Below are positions 6,554 to 7,446 of a stretch of 7,446 bases of DNA, in pieces (within the stretch, counting starts at the first letter, position 1; each line of letters begins with the position of its first letter). The stretch is taken from positions 1 through 7,446 of the forward strand of contig PBDH01000011.1 in the NCBI GenBank assembly GCA_002717305.1. Reading direction: 5' to 3'. Origin of the DNA: Gammaproteobacteria bacterium. Lineage in GTDB: Bacteria; Pseudomonadota; Gammaproteobacteria; Pseudomonadales; Litorivicinaceae. The notes beneath the pieces were generated by a model, which saw only the letters and a list, made by a program, of their open reading frames with translations, ran no database searches and was not told the DNA's origin. The translations under genes were made by a program, and so were the position numbers.

Positions 6554-7446
6554 TAGGTTGCCCGCCCAAACCGAACGCGATAATTCACCAGCAATGATGT
6601 TCCGAGTAAGAAAAACAATAACAATCCCTGAAATACTTGTGTGCTGGCAGCAGGAATACCTAGTGACAACTGTGCAGCCTCCCCAGCCAAATAGGATAAA
6701 GCCACTAAGAGACCCGCTGGAATTACTGCCATTGGATGAAGTCTCGCAAGAAACGCCACAATGATCGCTGTAAATCCGTAAGAAGGCGAAATATTCGGGA
6801 CCAGTTGTCCGATGTTTCCGGTGACCTCAACTACGCCCGCAAATCCGCTAACAGCACCACCAATGAGTAACGCCATCCAAACCGTTCGGTCACGACGGTA
6901 ACCGGCGAACCTTGCGGCATTCAGAGAGAGGCCTGTAACTCGCATTTCGAATCCCAAGTGCCAGCGCTTGACGATCCATGTCCCAAGTAATGCAAAGAAA
7001 ATTGCAAAGATAAATCCGAAGTGACCTCTACCTGCGGGAAATAGTTTTGGTAAGGTCGCTGCCTCATGGAGCAGCCTACTTTCAGGGAAATTAAACCCAT
7101 CTGGATCTCGAAGAGGTCCATGCACCATCACGCTGAGCAACAGAATCGCGACATAAGTCAGCATCAACGACACCAATATCTCGTTCGCATTAAATCGAAC
7201 CTTTAAAAATGCCGGAATCGCACCCCACAGCAAGCCACCGAGGCTTCCACCCAGCAATACGAGCGGCATAACCCAAAACCCATCAATTCCCCAAAAAGCA
7301 AGAGCCACAGCGCCGCCACACAGCCCTCCCATCACCAGTTGACCCTCAGCTCCGATGTTCCAAACACCCGCTCGGAAACCAAGCGCCAAGGCAACGCCAA
7401 TCGTAATGAGTGGAGTAGCTTTCGCTACCAGTTCACTCACTCCGTA
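6553..7446 (-). CDS. BMP/nucleoside-type ABC importer permease 1 (YufP-like), 5' end outside window
   Basis: First permease of the same importer. The frame is open from its stop at 6553-6555 to the right edge (297 codons visible). Members have about 350-360 residues, so some 55-65 N-terminal residues lie beyond 7446. A GTG at 7440 is in frame, but the codons before it read Tyr-Gly and the following VSELVAKATPLITIG matches the interior of relatives (often SPYG.SETLVKATPLLL), so it is not the true start. Marks: FRAGVWNIGAEGQLVMGG (around 7324-7377), NANEILVSLMLTYVAILLL, the coupling segment RVTGLSLNAARFAGY, and the C-terminal block SYGFTAIIVAFLARLHPMA. Its stop overlaps the permease 2 start by one base. 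The partner ATPase, expected to be a double-domain protein, would be upstream outside the window. Confidence 0.93.
   Translation of the reverse strand, partial: YGVSELVAKATPLITIGVALALGFRAGVWNIGAEGQLVMGGLCGGAVALAFWGIDGFWVMPLVLLGGSLGGLLWGAIPAFLKVRFNANEILVSLMLTYVAILLLSVMVHGPLRDPDGFNFPESRLLHEAATLPKLFPAGRGHFGFIFAIFFALLGTWIVKRWHLGFEMRVTGLSLNAARFAGYRRDRTVWMALLIGGAVSGFAGVVEVTGNIGQLVPNISPSYGFTAIIVAFLARLHPMAVIPAGLLVALSYLAGEAAQLSLGIPAASTQVFQGLLLFFLLGTSLLVNYRVRFGRAT

Noticed and set aside
7435..7446. GTG at 7440 as the true start of permease 1
   Set aside because: The frame stays open to the window edge and the residues before and after it match the interior of longer family members.

Overview
The window comes from a Gram-negative bacterium, most likely a proteobacterium; I cannot place it more finely. 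The evidence is a split XdhA/XdhB xanthine dehydrogenase close to Rhodobacter-type and beta/gamma-proteobacterial enzymes, a BMP-family binding protein without a lipoprotein cysteine, and base composition near 50% GC by eye. The window is dense with genes. No stretch longer than about 111 bp lacks a coding region. All seven genes have known relatives, and I found no RNA gene, mobile element or CRISPR array.

Left part (1-2937, minus strand): xdhA (iron-sulfur/FAD subunit, complete) followed by xdhB (molybdenum subunit, cut by the left window edge). They overlap by 8 bp. Xanthine dehydrogenase oxidises hypoxanthine to xanthine and xanthine to urate. All eight iron-sulfur cysteines, and every molybdenum-site residue I could place in the visible part, are present.

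Middle (3049-4487, plus strand): a 111-bp divergent promoter region separates xdhA from a two-gene operon. It encodes an ABC ATPase and a TauC/SsuC/ThiX-type permease, coupled by an ATGA overlap. No substrate-binding protein of the matching type is seen in the window.

Right part (4508-7446, minus strand): the 3' end of an import operon of the BMP/nucleoside class, reading permease 1 (5' end outside the window), permease 2, then the periplasmic BMP-family binding protein. Its ATPase is not in the window and would be expected upstream, beyond 7446. This operon converges on the middle operon with only 20 bp between the stop codons. A 9-bp perfect stem-loop lies in the last codons of the middle permease.

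Taken together this looks like a purine scavenging and oxidation locus: a BMP-type importer for nucleosides or nucleobases, a second importer likely for a small heterocycle, and xanthine dehydrogenase. The substrate assignments rest on family and context, not on direct evidence. The most notable points are the binding-protein-less middle transporter, an arginine replacing the near-invariant glycine in its permease coupling loop, the cysteine-free BMP protein, and repeats in the divergent promoter region. I do not see a clearly new system.
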